Source of the DNA: Patescibacteria group bacterium
GTDB lineage: Bacteria; Patescibacteriota; Patescibacteriia; XYB2-FULL-38-15
Direction of reading: 5' to 3'
Assembly (NCBI GenBank): GCA_018818855.1
Contig: JAHIRI010000039.1
Coordinates: 1 to 20,563, forward strand
DNA length: 20,563 nt
Each line of letters opens with the position of its first letter. Within the stretch, counting starts at the first letter, position 1. Shown piece by piece: positions 1 through 6,551 of the stretch. A program made the position numbers and the translations under genes. The notes below the pieces were generated by a model that worked only from the letters and a program-made list of their open reading frames with translations, was not told the origin of the DNA and did no database searches.

Positions 1-1
1 T

Positions 2-472
2 ATGCGCGGTAAAAAAGCACCAAAAAGAAAAATATTACCTGATCCAAAATATAAAAGCATGAATCTTGCCAAGTTCATTAATTATGTAATGGAAAGAGGT
101 AAGAAGACCGTAGCTCAAGGAATTGTCTACGGAGCTTTTGACATACTCAAAGAAAAAACAAAACAAGATCCTTTGGAAATTTTTGATCAAGCAACAAGAA
201 ACGTCACCCCAGCGCTTGAAGTTAAAAGCCGACGCGTGGGCGGCGCCAATTATCAGATTCCAATTCCTGTCCGCGGCGAGCGAAAAGTTTATTTGGCATA
301 TCACTGGATTATTGATGCGGCAAGAAATAAAAAAGGAAAGCCAATGGCGGAGAAATTGGCCAATGAATTAAACGATGCTTATCAAAATCAAGGTGACGCC
401 GTGAAAAAGAAAATGGATGTGCATCGAATGGCCGAAGCCAATCGAGCTTTTGCTCATTTCGCAAGATTTTAA
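2..472 (+). CDS. rpsG: 30S ribosomal protein S7 (uS7)
   Basis: S7 organises the 3' major domain (head) of 16S rRNA and lines the E site of the small subunit. The 156-aa product matches the usual length. It carries the family signatures RKILPDP near the N-terminus, VKSRRVGGANYQIP in the middle, and AVKKKMDVHRMAEANRAFAH at the C-terminus. The start ATG lies one base inside the window; alignment by eye with E. coli S7 (RKILPDP at residue 9-15 here against 10-16) shows that the protein is complete. Upstream DNA is cut off, so the expected rpsL neighbour and promoter cannot be seen. It is followed after 15 nt by fusA, the normal str-operon order. Confidence 0.97.
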   Translation: MRGKKAPKRKILPDPKYKSMNLAKFINYVMERGKKTVAQGIVYGAFDILKEKTKQDPLEIFDQATRNVTPALEVKSRRVGGANYQIPIPVRGERKVYLAYHWIIDAARNKKGKPMAEKLANELNDAYQNQGDAVKKKMDVHRMAEANRAFAHFARF

Positions 473-487
473 TTTTCGTAAATATTT

Positions 488-2569
488 ATGCCTAGACAAT
501 ATACTCAAGAACAAACAAGAAATATTGGTATCATCGCTCATATTGATGCGGGAAAAACAACTGTTTCCGAACGCGTGCTTTATTACACCGGGAAAAAACA
601 TAAAATCGGTGAAGTGCATGAAGGCGCCGCGGAAATGGACTGGATGGAACAGGAGCGCGAACGTGGTATCACTATTACCGCCGCGGCTACCACTTGTTTT
701 TGGAAAAATGTACGCATCAACTTGATTGATACTCCTGGTCACATTGATTTTACAGTTGAAGTAAAAAGATCTTTGCGTGTTTTGGACGGTGCAGTTGTTA
801 TTTTTGATGGTGTGGCCGGCGTGGAACCTCAGTCGGAAACTAACTGGCATTATGCGGATGGCTATAATGTCCCGCGCATGTGTTTTATAAATAAACTGGA
901 TCGCACCGGAGCTGATTTTTATAAAGATATTGCTTCAATCCATGAACGGTTGACGAAAAACGCCTATCCTCTTCAACTGCCGATCGGCGCAGAAGCTAAT
1001 TTTAAAGGAATTATTGATCTTCTGACTCGTCAGGCCAGAGTTTATCATGATGAAATGGGAAAAGAAATCACCGATGAAGATGTTCCGGCTGACATGAAAG
1101 ATAAAGTTGAAGAATATCGCGCGAAATTGATTGAAGCCATCGTAGAAAACGACGAAACTTTAATGAATAAATATTTGGCAGGAGAAGATATTCCAGTTGA
1201 TGATTTGAAAAGAGTTTTGCGCAAAGCTGTGATTGCGAACAATATTGTTCCAATTCTTTGTGGCAGTGCCCTAAAAAATAAAGGCGTGCAATTTATGCTT
1301 GATGCAGTGGCTGATTATTTGCCCTCCCCGCTTGATGTACCGCCGACCGAAGCTTTTGATCCGAAAGATCACGAGAAAAAAATTACGCGTAAGCCGACTG
1401 ACGATGAACCTTTCACGGCTTTAGCTTTTAAAGTTGCTTCTGATCCGTATGTCGGCAAACTTTGTTTTTTTAGAGTTTATGCAGGAACAATCAAGGCTGG
1501 ATCATATGTTTTAAATGTTTCAACTGGCGAACGGGAAAGAATCGGTCGCATTGTCCGAATGCACGCCAATCACCGCGAAGACGTTGATGAAGTTTATGCC
1601 GGAGAAATTGCCGCGGCTGTCGGTTTAAAAAATACTTTTACTGGTCACACTCTTTCCGATCCGGATCATCCAGCCATGCTTGAATCAATTGTCTTTCCGG
1701 AACCGGTTATTGATATTGCCGTTGAGCCGAAAACAAAAGCTGACCAAGAAAAAATGGGGGTCGCATTGCAGAAATTGGCAGAAGAAGATCCGACTTTCCG
1801 CGTCAGGACTGATGAAGAAACTTTGCAGACTATTATCGCCGGTATGGGTGAATTACATTTGGATATTATTGTTGACCGCATGAAAAGAGAATTTAAAGTG
1901 GAAGCCAATGTTGGTAAGCCGCAAGTTGCTTATAAAGAAACCATTAAAAAATCCGCGGAGGCTGAAGGAAAATATATTAGACAATCAGGCGGCCGCGGTC
2001 AATACGGCCATTGTTGGCTTAAAGTTGAACCTAACGAAAAAGGAAAGGGTTTTGAATTTATTGATGAAATTAAGGGTGGTGTTGTTCCCAAAGAGTATAT
2101 TGCGCCAATTGGAAAAGGAGCAAAAGAAGCCTTAGAAAAAGGTATTTTGGCCGGATATCCCGTGATTGACGTAAAAGTTACGGTTTTTGACGGTTCATTC
2201 CATGAAGTTGATTCTTCGGAAGCAGCTTTCAAAATTGCCGGATCTTTGGCTGTTCAGGAAGGCGCAAAAAAGGCAGGATTAGTTTTGCTTGAACCAATGA
2301 TGAAAGTGGAAGTTTTAACTCCGGAACAATTTATGGGTGAAGTAATTGGTGATTTAAATTCTAAGCGCGGCCAAATTCAGGAAATGCGTGATAGAGGCGG
2401 CATTAAAGTTATTGAGGCCATGGTGCCGCTCGCGGAAATGTTTGGTTATGCCACTTCTCTTCGCTCCATGACTCAGGGTCGAGCTTCTTACAACATGGAA
2501 TTTGAAAATTATTCAGAGGTGCCACGTAATGTAGCTGAAACAATCATTGGGGAAAGAGGAAAAAAATAA
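488..2569 (+). CDS. fusA: Translation elongation factor G
   Basis: EF-G is the cytosolic GTPase that drives tRNA-mRNA translocation on the ribosome and, with RRF, ribosome recycling. The 693-aa length fits the family. GTP-binding motifs are intact: P-loop AHIDAGKTT (17-25), switch I RGITITAA (59-66), DTPGH (81-85) and NKLD (135-138). Domain IV shows the conserved RQSGGRGQYGHC stretch, and the C-terminus has the domain V segment around SLRSMTQGRASY. The gene starts 15 nt after rpsG with no Shine-Dalgarno sequence in the AT-rich gap. It is followed by a small unrelated ORF rather than directly by tuf. Confidence 0.98.
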   Translation: MPRQYTQEQTRNIGIIAHIDAGKTTVSERVLYYTGKKHKIGEVHEGAAEMDWMEQERERGITITAAATTCFWKNVRINLIDTPGHIDFTVEVKRSLRVLDGAVVIFDGVAGVEPQSETNWHYADGYNVPRMCFINKLDRTGADFYKDIASIHERLTKNAYPLQLPIGAEANFKGIIDLLTRQARVYHDEMGKEITDEDVPADMKDKVEEYRAKLIEAIVENDETLMNKYLAGEDIPVDDLKRVLRKAVIANNIVPILCGSALKNKGVQFMLDAVADYLPSPLDVPPTEAFDPKDHEKKITRKPTDDEPFTALAFKVASDPYVGKLCFFRVYAGTIKAGSYVLNVSTGERERIGRIVRMHANHREDVDEVYAGEIAAAVGLKNTFTGHTLSDPDHPAMLESIVFPEPVIDIAVEPKTKADQEKMGVALQKLAEEDPTFRVRTDEETLQTIIAGMGELHLDIIVDRMKREFKVEANVGKPQVAYKETIKKSAEAEGKYIRQSGGRGQYGHCWLKVEPNEKGKGFEFIDEIKGGVVPKEYIAPIGKGAKEALEKGILAGYPVIDVKVTVFDGSFHEVDSSEAAFKIAGSLAVQEGAKKAGLVLLEPMMKVEVLTPEQFMGEVIGDLNSKRGQIQEMRDRGGIKVIEAMVPLAEMFGYATSLRSMTQGRASYNMEFENYSEVPRNVAETIIGERGKK

Positions 2570-2609
2570 AATCATATAATTTTGAAGATTGTTTAAAAAC
2601 AACTAAAAT

Positions 2610-2930
2610 ATGATGAAAGAAATCTTTGAAAGACTTTTTAGTCTAATAAAAAAAACAGGGGATAAGGTTGTTTTTTACGATTCGGCAAGAGGAGACGCTT
2701 ACGTGATGATGAAGATGGAAGATTATGAGCAAATAACGGAAAACGTGCCTCCGGGGGAGGACTTGACAAATTTTCGCGCACCGGATAAAATAGAAAAAAT
2801 AAATCAGGATATTGCAATATGGCGCGAAGAGGTTAAAAATGCAGTTGGTGACGTGCTTCCCGTGCCCGAAGAAGAAATTCCAGAAAAAAAGGAAGAAGAA
2901 AGCCGATTTTATTTTGAACCAGTAGAGTAG
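2610..2930 (+). CDS. Small protein with Phd/YefM-antitoxin-like segment
   Basis: This 106-aa acidic protein sits between fusA and tuf, where most bacteria have nothing or rpsL/rpsG. Residues 16-42 (TGDKVVFYDSARGDAYVMMKMEDYEQI) follow the pattern of the Phd/YefM antitoxin fold: a short beta strand, a turn, a hydrophobic strand and then a helix starting xxEDYExx. The N-terminal DNA-binding part expected of a full Phd protein is reduced to about 15 residues, and no toxin gene lies next to it. The C-terminal third (about 84-106) is rich in Glu, Pro and Lys and is probably disordered. Two tandem ATGs (2610 and 2613) could both serve as start; no Shine-Dalgarno sequence is visible. The family assignment is inferred from the pattern only, and the function is unknown. 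Confidence 0.75.
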   Translation: MMKEIFERLFSLIKKTGDKVVFYDSARGDAYVMMKMEDYEQITENVPPGEDLTNFRAPDKIEKINQDIAIWREEVKNAVGDVLPVPEEEIPEKKEEESRFYFEPVE

Positions 2931-2959
2931 TTGCCAAAACAAAGGAAAGGTATTATAAT
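2931..2959 (+). promoter_or_regulatory. Sigma70-type promoter for tuf
   Basis: A -35 box TTGCCA (2931-2936) and a perfect -10 box TATAAT (2954-2959) are separated by exactly 17 bp. Transcription would start near 2966, giving tuf a leader of about 74 nt. The -35 box begins directly after the stop codon of the preceding small ORF, so tuf can be expressed separately from rpsG-fusA, as expected for the most abundant protein of the cell. Confidence 0.75.
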
Positions 2960-3000
2960 TGAAAATAGTCTTAAAATTATTAATTTGCGGCTGGATAAAA

Positions 3001-3016
3001 CCCTGAAAAATCAGGG
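3001..3016 (+). promoter_or_regulatory. Hairpin in the tuf leader
   Basis: CCCTGA-AAAA-TCAGGG forms a perfect 6-bp stem with an AAAA tetraloop. It ends 23 nt before the tuf start codon and just upstream of the AAGGAG Shine-Dalgarno sequence at 3024-3029. There is no U-tract, so it is not a terminator. It could stabilise the 5' end of the tuf mRNA or keep the ribosome site open; this role is inferred. Confidence 0.5.
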
Positions 3017-3039
3017 GTCGCGTAAGGAGTTTTTAAAAT

Positions 3040-4230
3040 ATGGCAGAAAAATTCGAACGAGCAAAACCCCACGTGAACGTGGGAACAATCGGCCATGTTG
3101 ACCATGGCAAAACCACTTTAACAGCGGCTATGTTGACTGTGCTTAGAGCACACGGCATGAAAGCATCTGATAAAAGTGTTGATCAGATTGACTCCGCCCC
3201 AGAAGAGAAGGCGAGAGGTATTACTATTGCTACAGCTCATGTTGAGTATGAGACCGAGAAGCGCCATTATGCGCACGTTGATTGTCCAGGCCATGCCGAC
3301 TACATTAAAAATATGATTACCGGTGCGGCTCAGATGGACGGCGCTATTTTGGTTGTTTCCGCGACTGACGGTCCAATGCCACAGACCAGAGAGCACATTC
3401 TCTTGGCTCGTCAAGTTGGTGTTCCTTACATTGTTGTCTTCTTGAATAAAGTTGATATGGTTGAGGACAAAGAATTGATTGATTTAGTGGAAGAAGAAGT
3501 GAGAGATCTTTTAAAGAAATATGAATTTCCTGGCGATACCACTCCGATTATTCGTGGTTCTGCCTTAAAAGCGCTTCAAAATCCGAATGACGAAGAAGCT
3601 GCTAAGCCGATTTTGGAACTTGCCAAAACTTTGGATGAATATATTCCAGAACCGCAACGTCCGGTTGATCAGGCGTTTTTGATGCCAATTGAAGATATCT
3701 TCTCAATTGAAGGTCGCGGCACTGTTGTTACCGGAAGAATTGAAAGGGGCATAGTCAAGTTGAATGATGAAGTGGAAATCGTCGGCATGAGAGATACACA
3801 AAAGACTGTTGTGACCGGCATTGAAATGTTTAATAAATCCTTGGATGAAGGCAGAGCTGGCGATAACGCAGGTCTTTTGCTTCGCGGTACCAAAAAAGAA
3901 GACGTTGAGCGCGGTCAAGTTTTGGCGAAATCCGGTTCAGTTACTCCTCATACAGAATTTGAAGCTGAAGTTGTCGCCTTAACAAAAGAAGAAGGCGGTC
4001 GCCATAAACCATTTTTTAAAGGTTACAAACCACAATTCTATATTAGAACTACAGATGTTACTGGCGAAGTAGAATTGCCCGCGGGTACAGAAATGGTTAT
4101 GCCTGGCGATACTGTCAGTTTGAAAATCAAATTGATTGTGCCGGTTGCGCTTGAAGAAAAAACAAAATTTGCCATTCGCGAAGGCGGTAAAACTGTCGGT
4201 GCTGGCGTAGTGACTAAAATTATAAAATAA
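3040..4230 (+). CDS. tuf: Translation elongation factor Tu
   Basis: EF-Tu delivers aminoacyl-tRNA to the ribosomal A site as a GTP-bound ternary complex. At 396 aa it has the normal length, and all GTPase motifs are intact: GHVDHGKTT (18-26), RGITI (59-63), DCPGH (81-85, including the catalytic His85) and NKVD (136-139). Domains II and III follow, with GRGTVVTGRIERG and the C-terminal EGGKTVGAGVV motif. It is one of the few genes in the block with a clear Shine-Dalgarno sequence (AAGGAG at 3024-3029) and it has its own promoter. A GC-rich hairpin separates it from rpsJ. Confidence 0.99.
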   Translation: MAEKFERAKPHVNVGTIGHVDHGKTTLTAAMLTVLRAHGMKASDKSVDQIDSAPEEKARGITIATAHVEYETEKRHYAHVDCPGHADYIKNMITGAAQMDGAILVVSATDGPMPQTREHILLARQVGVPYIVVFLNKVDMVEDKELIDLVEEEVRDLLKKYEFPGDTTPIIRGSALKALQNPNDEEAAKPILELAKTLDEYIPEPQRPVDQAFLMPIEDIFSIEGRGTVVTGRIERGIVKLNDEVEIVGMRDTQKTVVTGIEMFNKSLDEGRAGDNAGLLLRGTKKEDVERGQVLAKSGSVTPHTEFEAEVVALTKEEGGRHKPFFKGYKPQFYIRTTDVTGEVELPAGTEMVMPGDTVSLKIKLIVPVALEEKTKFAIREGGKTVGAGVVTKIIK

Positions 4231-4242
4231 CATCGTTCTTAT

Positions 4243-4273
4243 CCCGTCCCCTGGGGCAGTTCCCGGGGGCGGG
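4243..4273 (+). promoter_or_regulatory. Strong GC hairpin between tuf and rpsJ
   Basis: CCCGTCCCC (4243-4251) pairs with GGGGGCGGG (4265-4273) over 9 bp with one G-U pair. The loop can extend the stem with GGG (4253-4255) against CCC (4262-4264). It lies 12 nt after the tuf stop codon and is by far the most GC-rich stretch of the area. The following bases are GCTTGATT, without a U-tract, so it is either a weak terminator or, more likely, a 3'-end stabiliser or processing point that sets tuf mRNA apart from the S10 operon message. Confidence 0.55.
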
Positions 4274-4289
4274 GCTTGATTAAATTAAA

Positions 4290-4634
4290 ATGGAAAACAA
4301 AGCTCCTGAAAAAGTAGAAAAAGAAGAAGTGCGGGCAAGGATCAGAATTAAGATTCGTGCCTATGATCATAAAATTATTGATCAATCGGCAAAGACCATA
4401 GTTGAAACGGCTATTAGGTCCGGCGCTTCAATTTCTGGTCCGACACCTCTGCCAACTGAGATTAGAAAGTACACGGTTAACCGTTCAACTTTCGTCCATA
4501 AGGATTCTCGGGAGCAGTATGAAATGCGAACACATAAGAGATTGATTGATATTTTAGAACCCACGTCGAAAACAGTTGATGCTCTTACCAATCTGGCTCT
4601 TCCGGCTGGAGTAGATGTGGAAATAAAAATGTAA
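4290..4634 (+). CDS. rpsJ: 30S ribosomal protein S10 (uS10)
   Basis: S10 is a head protein of the small subunit and is also NusE, the NusB partner in transcription antitermination. The 114-aa product contains RIRIKIRAYDHKIIDQSAK near the N-terminus, GPTPLPTEI in the exposed loop, and SREQYEMRTHKRLIDI, all family signatures. It has about 11 extra charged residues at the N-terminus (MENKAPEKVEK) compared with the usual 103-aa form. It follows the tuf 3' hairpin by 16 nt. Unusually, it is separated from rplC by 253 nt. Confidence 0.97.
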   Translation: MENKAPEKVEKEEVRARIRIKIRAYDHKIIDQSAKTIVETAIRSGASISGPTPLPTEIRKYTVNRSTFVHKDSREQYEMRTHKRLIDILEPTSKTVDALTNLALPAGVDVEIKM

Positions 4635-4663
4635 GTTAATTAGTTTGGGGAGAGTAAAGAAAG

Positions 4664-4816
4664 ATGTCTGGCCCTTTTGAGGAAGAATGGATAACCGTTC
4701 TTTGCCAAAAGGGCAGGACAAAACCTCTACTGGCCCTTGAAACTATTTGGAAGGTTTTACAATTAACCAAGAAATTACGACAACTTAGAATCCGGGTCAG
4801 AAAAAGCCGGCTTTAA
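4664..4816 (+). CDS. Possible 50-aa basic peptide in rpsJ-rplC spacer
   Basis: An ATG at 4664 opens 50 sense codons to a TAA at 4814-4816. A GGGGAG purine stretch (4647-4652) lies about 11 nt upstream and could serve as a ribosome site. The predicted peptide begins MSGPFEEEWITVLCQKG and ends in a strongly basic segment, KKLRQLRIRVRKSRL. I do not recognise it. Its coding region runs through two inverted repeats, and the stop codon lies inside the 3' arm of the terminator-like hairpin (4782-4819). That placement would suit a leader peptide whose translation prevents hairpin formation. It could equally be a chance open frame within a structured RNA, which I consider about as likely. Confidence 0.3.
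   Translation: MSGPFEEEWITVLCQKGRTKPLLALETIWKVLQLTKKLRQLRIRVRKSRL
4666..4719 (+). promoter_or_regulatory. Long two-tier RNA hairpin upstream of rplC
   Basis: GCCCTTTTG (4671-4679) is perfectly complementary to CAAAAGGGC (4706-4714). Outside this, after one mismatch, GTCT (4666-4669) pairs with GGAC (4716-4719) with one G-U pair. Inside, AAGAATGG (4683-4690) pairs with CCGTTCTT (4695-4702) around the loop ATAA. The result is a nearly continuous stem-loop of about 54 nt. A competing stem is possible between AAGGGC (4709-4714) and GCCCTT (4733-4738), and a further stem AAAACCT (4720-4726) with AGGTTTT (4752-4758) follows. This resembles a regulatory leader rather than a plain spacer. Confidence 0.55.
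4737..4763 (+). promoter_or_regulatory. Possible internal promoter before rplC
   Basis: TTGAAA (4737-4742) and TACAAT (4758-4763) match the -35 and -10 consensus, but the spacer is only 15 bp, shorter than the 17 bp of the two good promoters in this window. If used, transcription would begin near 4770, just ahead of the terminator-like hairpin at 4782-4819, giving rplC an attenuated leader of its own. Confidence 0.3.
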
Positions 4817-4828
4817 GTTCGGTTTTTT
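4782..4828 (+). terminator. Terminator-like hairpin / attenuator before rplC
   Basis: AACTTAGA (4782-4789) pairs with TTTAAGTT (4812-4819, one G-U). CCGG (4792-4795) pairs with CCGG (4807-4810) above a small internal loop. Three bases later comes a run of six T (4823-4828), then GTTTT. An alternative stem AAAAAGCCG (4801-4809) with CGGTTTTTT (4820-4828) is exclusive with it. Since 20 essential genes lie downstream, full termination is unlikely. Partial termination or regulated attenuation is the better reading, but this is inferred from sequence alone. Confidence 0.5.
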
Positions 4829-4887
4829 GTTTTAAAAGAAGAGGTGATGGTTAATTAAAACCCAAAAGAGCAATTGTTTTAAGAATT

Positions 4888-5493
4888 ATGAAATTTATAC
4901 TGGGTAAAAAATTAGAGATGTCACAGAAATTTAAGGAAGACGGAACCGTCGTCCCCGTGACTTTGATTTCGGCTGGACCATGCAAAGTGACTCAGGTGAA
5001 AACTGAGGAGAAAGATGGAGTAAATGCAGTGCAGATAGGGTTTGATGTTGTTAAAAAATTAAACAAACCCGAAGCAGGGCATCTTAAAGATTTGGAAAAT
5101 TTTAGATATTTAACAGAGATTGCCATTGAAAAACCAGAAGAATATTCACGAGGTCAAGAGATAAAGGTTTCTGTTCTTGTGCCGGGCGAAAAAGTCCAGG
5201 TGGTTGGAACTTCCCGAGGCATGGGTTTTGCCGGCGTAGTGAAACGTCATCATTTCCGCGGTGGACCGGCAACACACGGCCACAAAGATAATTTGAGAAG
5301 TCCGGGTTCAATTGGCGCCGGCGGCGTGCAAAGAGTTTTTAAAGGTATGAGGATGGCTGGGCGGATGGGCGGCGAGCGGGTGACTATTAAAAATTTGGAA
5401 GTTATAGATGTTGATGAGCAAAAAAATGTTTTGGCCATTAAAGGGGCAATTCCCGGAAAAAGGGGAGCAGTGGTTTTAATCAGCCAGAAGTAA
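4888..5493 (+). CDS. rplC: 50S ribosomal protein L3 (uL3)
   Basis: L3 is an early-assembly protein of the large subunit whose long loop reaches the peptidyl-transferase centre. The 201-aa product starts with MKFILGKKLEMSQ, as L3 proteins do. It carries VQVVGTSRGMGFAGVVKRHHF (about residues 104-124), then HKDNLRSPGSIGAGG and KGMRMAGRMGGERVTI. The position of the methylated glutamine in E. coli (GSIGQN) is here GSIGAG, as in many bacteria. No Shine-Dalgarno sequence precedes the ATG. The gene is the first of an almost gap-free run and is separated from rpsJ by a structured spacer. Confidence 0.97.
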   Translation: MKFILGKKLEMSQKFKEDGTVVPVTLISAGPCKVTQVKTEEKDGVNAVQIGFDVVKKLNKPEAGHLKDLENFRYLTEIAIEKPEEYSRGQEIKVSVLVPGEKVQVVGTSRGMGFAGVVKRHHFRGGPATHGHKDNLRSPGSIGAGGVQRVFKGMRMAGRMGGERVTIKNLEVIDVDEQKNVLAIKGAIPGKRGAVVLISQK

Positions 5494-5497
5494 TATT

Positions 5498-6130
5498 ATG
5501 TTGAAAGCAAAAGTTTACAATATGAACGGCGAGGTGGTGGGCGAAGAAAAACTTGACGCCGCTTTGTTTGAGGTCGAAACGAAAGAAGGATTGGTTCACC
5601 AAGCTGTGGTTGCCCAGATGGCTAATCGCCGGCAAGTTTTGGCTCATACTAAAAATCGCGGTGAAGTTCGCGGCGGCGGTATTAAACCATGGCGGCAAAA
5701 AGGCACTGGTCGGGCTCGTCATGGCTCGATCCGTTCTCCTCTCTGGGTTGGCGGTGGCGTTACTTTTGGACCGAGAAATGACAGAAATTTTCATCAAAAA
5801 ATTAATAAAAAAATGAAAAGAAAAGCGTTACTTATGTGTTTGTCCGACAGAGCAAAAGATGAAAAGATTATTCTTTTGGATAAACTGGAATTGGAAAATT
5901 TTAAAACTAAGAAGTTTTTGGAAGTTTTAAATAAATTACCGAATAAAGAAAAAAAGACGCTCCTTGTTTTAGCCGATAATGATAAAAAAATAATTAAATC
6001 AGCGGCCAACCTGTCTTACCTCAAAACACTTGAATCGGTAAACCTTAATGTAGTTGATGTATTAAATTACGAATATCTAATGTTGCCGGTTGCCACACTG
6101 AAAGCCGTGCAGGAAATTTTGAAAAAATAA
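5498..6130 (+). CDS. rplD: 50S ribosomal protein L4 (uL4)
   Basis: L4 binds 23S rRNA domain I and forms part of the exit-tunnel constriction; in E. coli it also represses the S10 operon. The 210-aa protein contains the tunnel-loop signature: QMANRRQVLAHTKNRGEV, GGGIKPWRQKGTGRARHGSIRSP and GGGVTFGPRNDR. The C-terminal part, with PNKEKKTLLVLADNDKKI and NVVDVLNYEYLML, matches the globular domain. It begins 4 nt after rplC without a Shine-Dalgarno sequence. Whether L4 autoregulates through the rpsJ-rplC spacer here is open. Confidence 0.96.
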   Translation: MLKAKVYNMNGEVVGEEKLDAALFEVETKEGLVHQAVVAQMANRRQVLAHTKNRGEVRGGGIKPWRQKGTGRARHGSIRSPLWVGGGVTFGPRNDRNFHQKINKKMKRKALLMCLSDRAKDEKIILLDKLELENFKTKKFLEVLNKLPNKEKKTLLVLADNDKKIIKSAANLSYLKTLESVNLNVVDVLNYEYLMLPVATLKAVQEILKK

Positions 6131-6132
6131 TT

Positions 6133-6531
6133 ATGTCGCTTTTTTCTAGAACAAAAAAAGAAATACCAAAAAAAGATGAGAAAGAGGAACCAAAGAAAGT
6201 TGTTGCCGTGGAACCGAAAGAGAAAAAGACTGTAAAAAAAGAAGTGGGAAAAGCTTTGGGTGTACTCATTAAACCTTTGATTACGGAAAAATCCTCCTTT
6301 CTTTCGCCGTATGGTCAGTATGTTTTTGAAGTTGCTTTGAAAACAAATAAAATTGAAATTGCCAAAGCGATTGAGCGAGCATATGGAGTTAAGCCCGTTA
6401 GTGTGAATATTATTCATGTTAGAGGAAAAAAGGTTAGATATGGAAAAACTTTGGGAGTTACAAAAAAATGGAAAAAAGCAATTATTACTTTGAAACCGGG
6501 AGATAAAATTGAAGTTTACGAAGGAGTGTAA
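6133..6531 (+). CDS. rplW: 50S ribosomal protein L23 (uL23), N-terminally extended
   Basis: L23 lies at the polypeptide exit and docks trigger factor, SRP and the Sec translocon. The core starts at about residue 44 with VLIKPLITEKS and continues through YVFEVALKTNKIEIAKAIE and GVKPVSVNIIHVRGKK to a basic C-terminal half. The first 43 residues are a Lys/Glu/Pro-rich extension absent from the usual 95-100-aa protein, giving 132 aa in total. The start lies 2 nt after the rplD stop codon; an ATG-initiated core without the extension is not available. The tail could reach towards the exit-site factors, which is speculation. Confidence 0.95.
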   Translation: MSLFSRTKKEIPKKDEKEEPKKVVAVEPKEKKTVKKEVGKALGVLIKPLITEKSSFLSPYGQYVFEVALKTNKIEIAKAIERAYGVKPVSVNIIHVRGKKVRYGKTLGVTKKWKKAIITLKPGDKIEVYEGV

Positions 6532-6551
6532 TTAAGTTTTAAGTTTTTAAG

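Noticed and set aside
368..850. Long antisense ORFs across rpsG-fusA and other ribosomal genes
   Set aside because: All are opposite-strand or out-of-frame shadows of unambiguous genes.
2575..2580. TATAAT after fusA as a promoter for the small ORF
   Set aside because: No acceptable -35 box at 16-18 bp; in AT-rich spacer a lone TATAAT is expected by chance.
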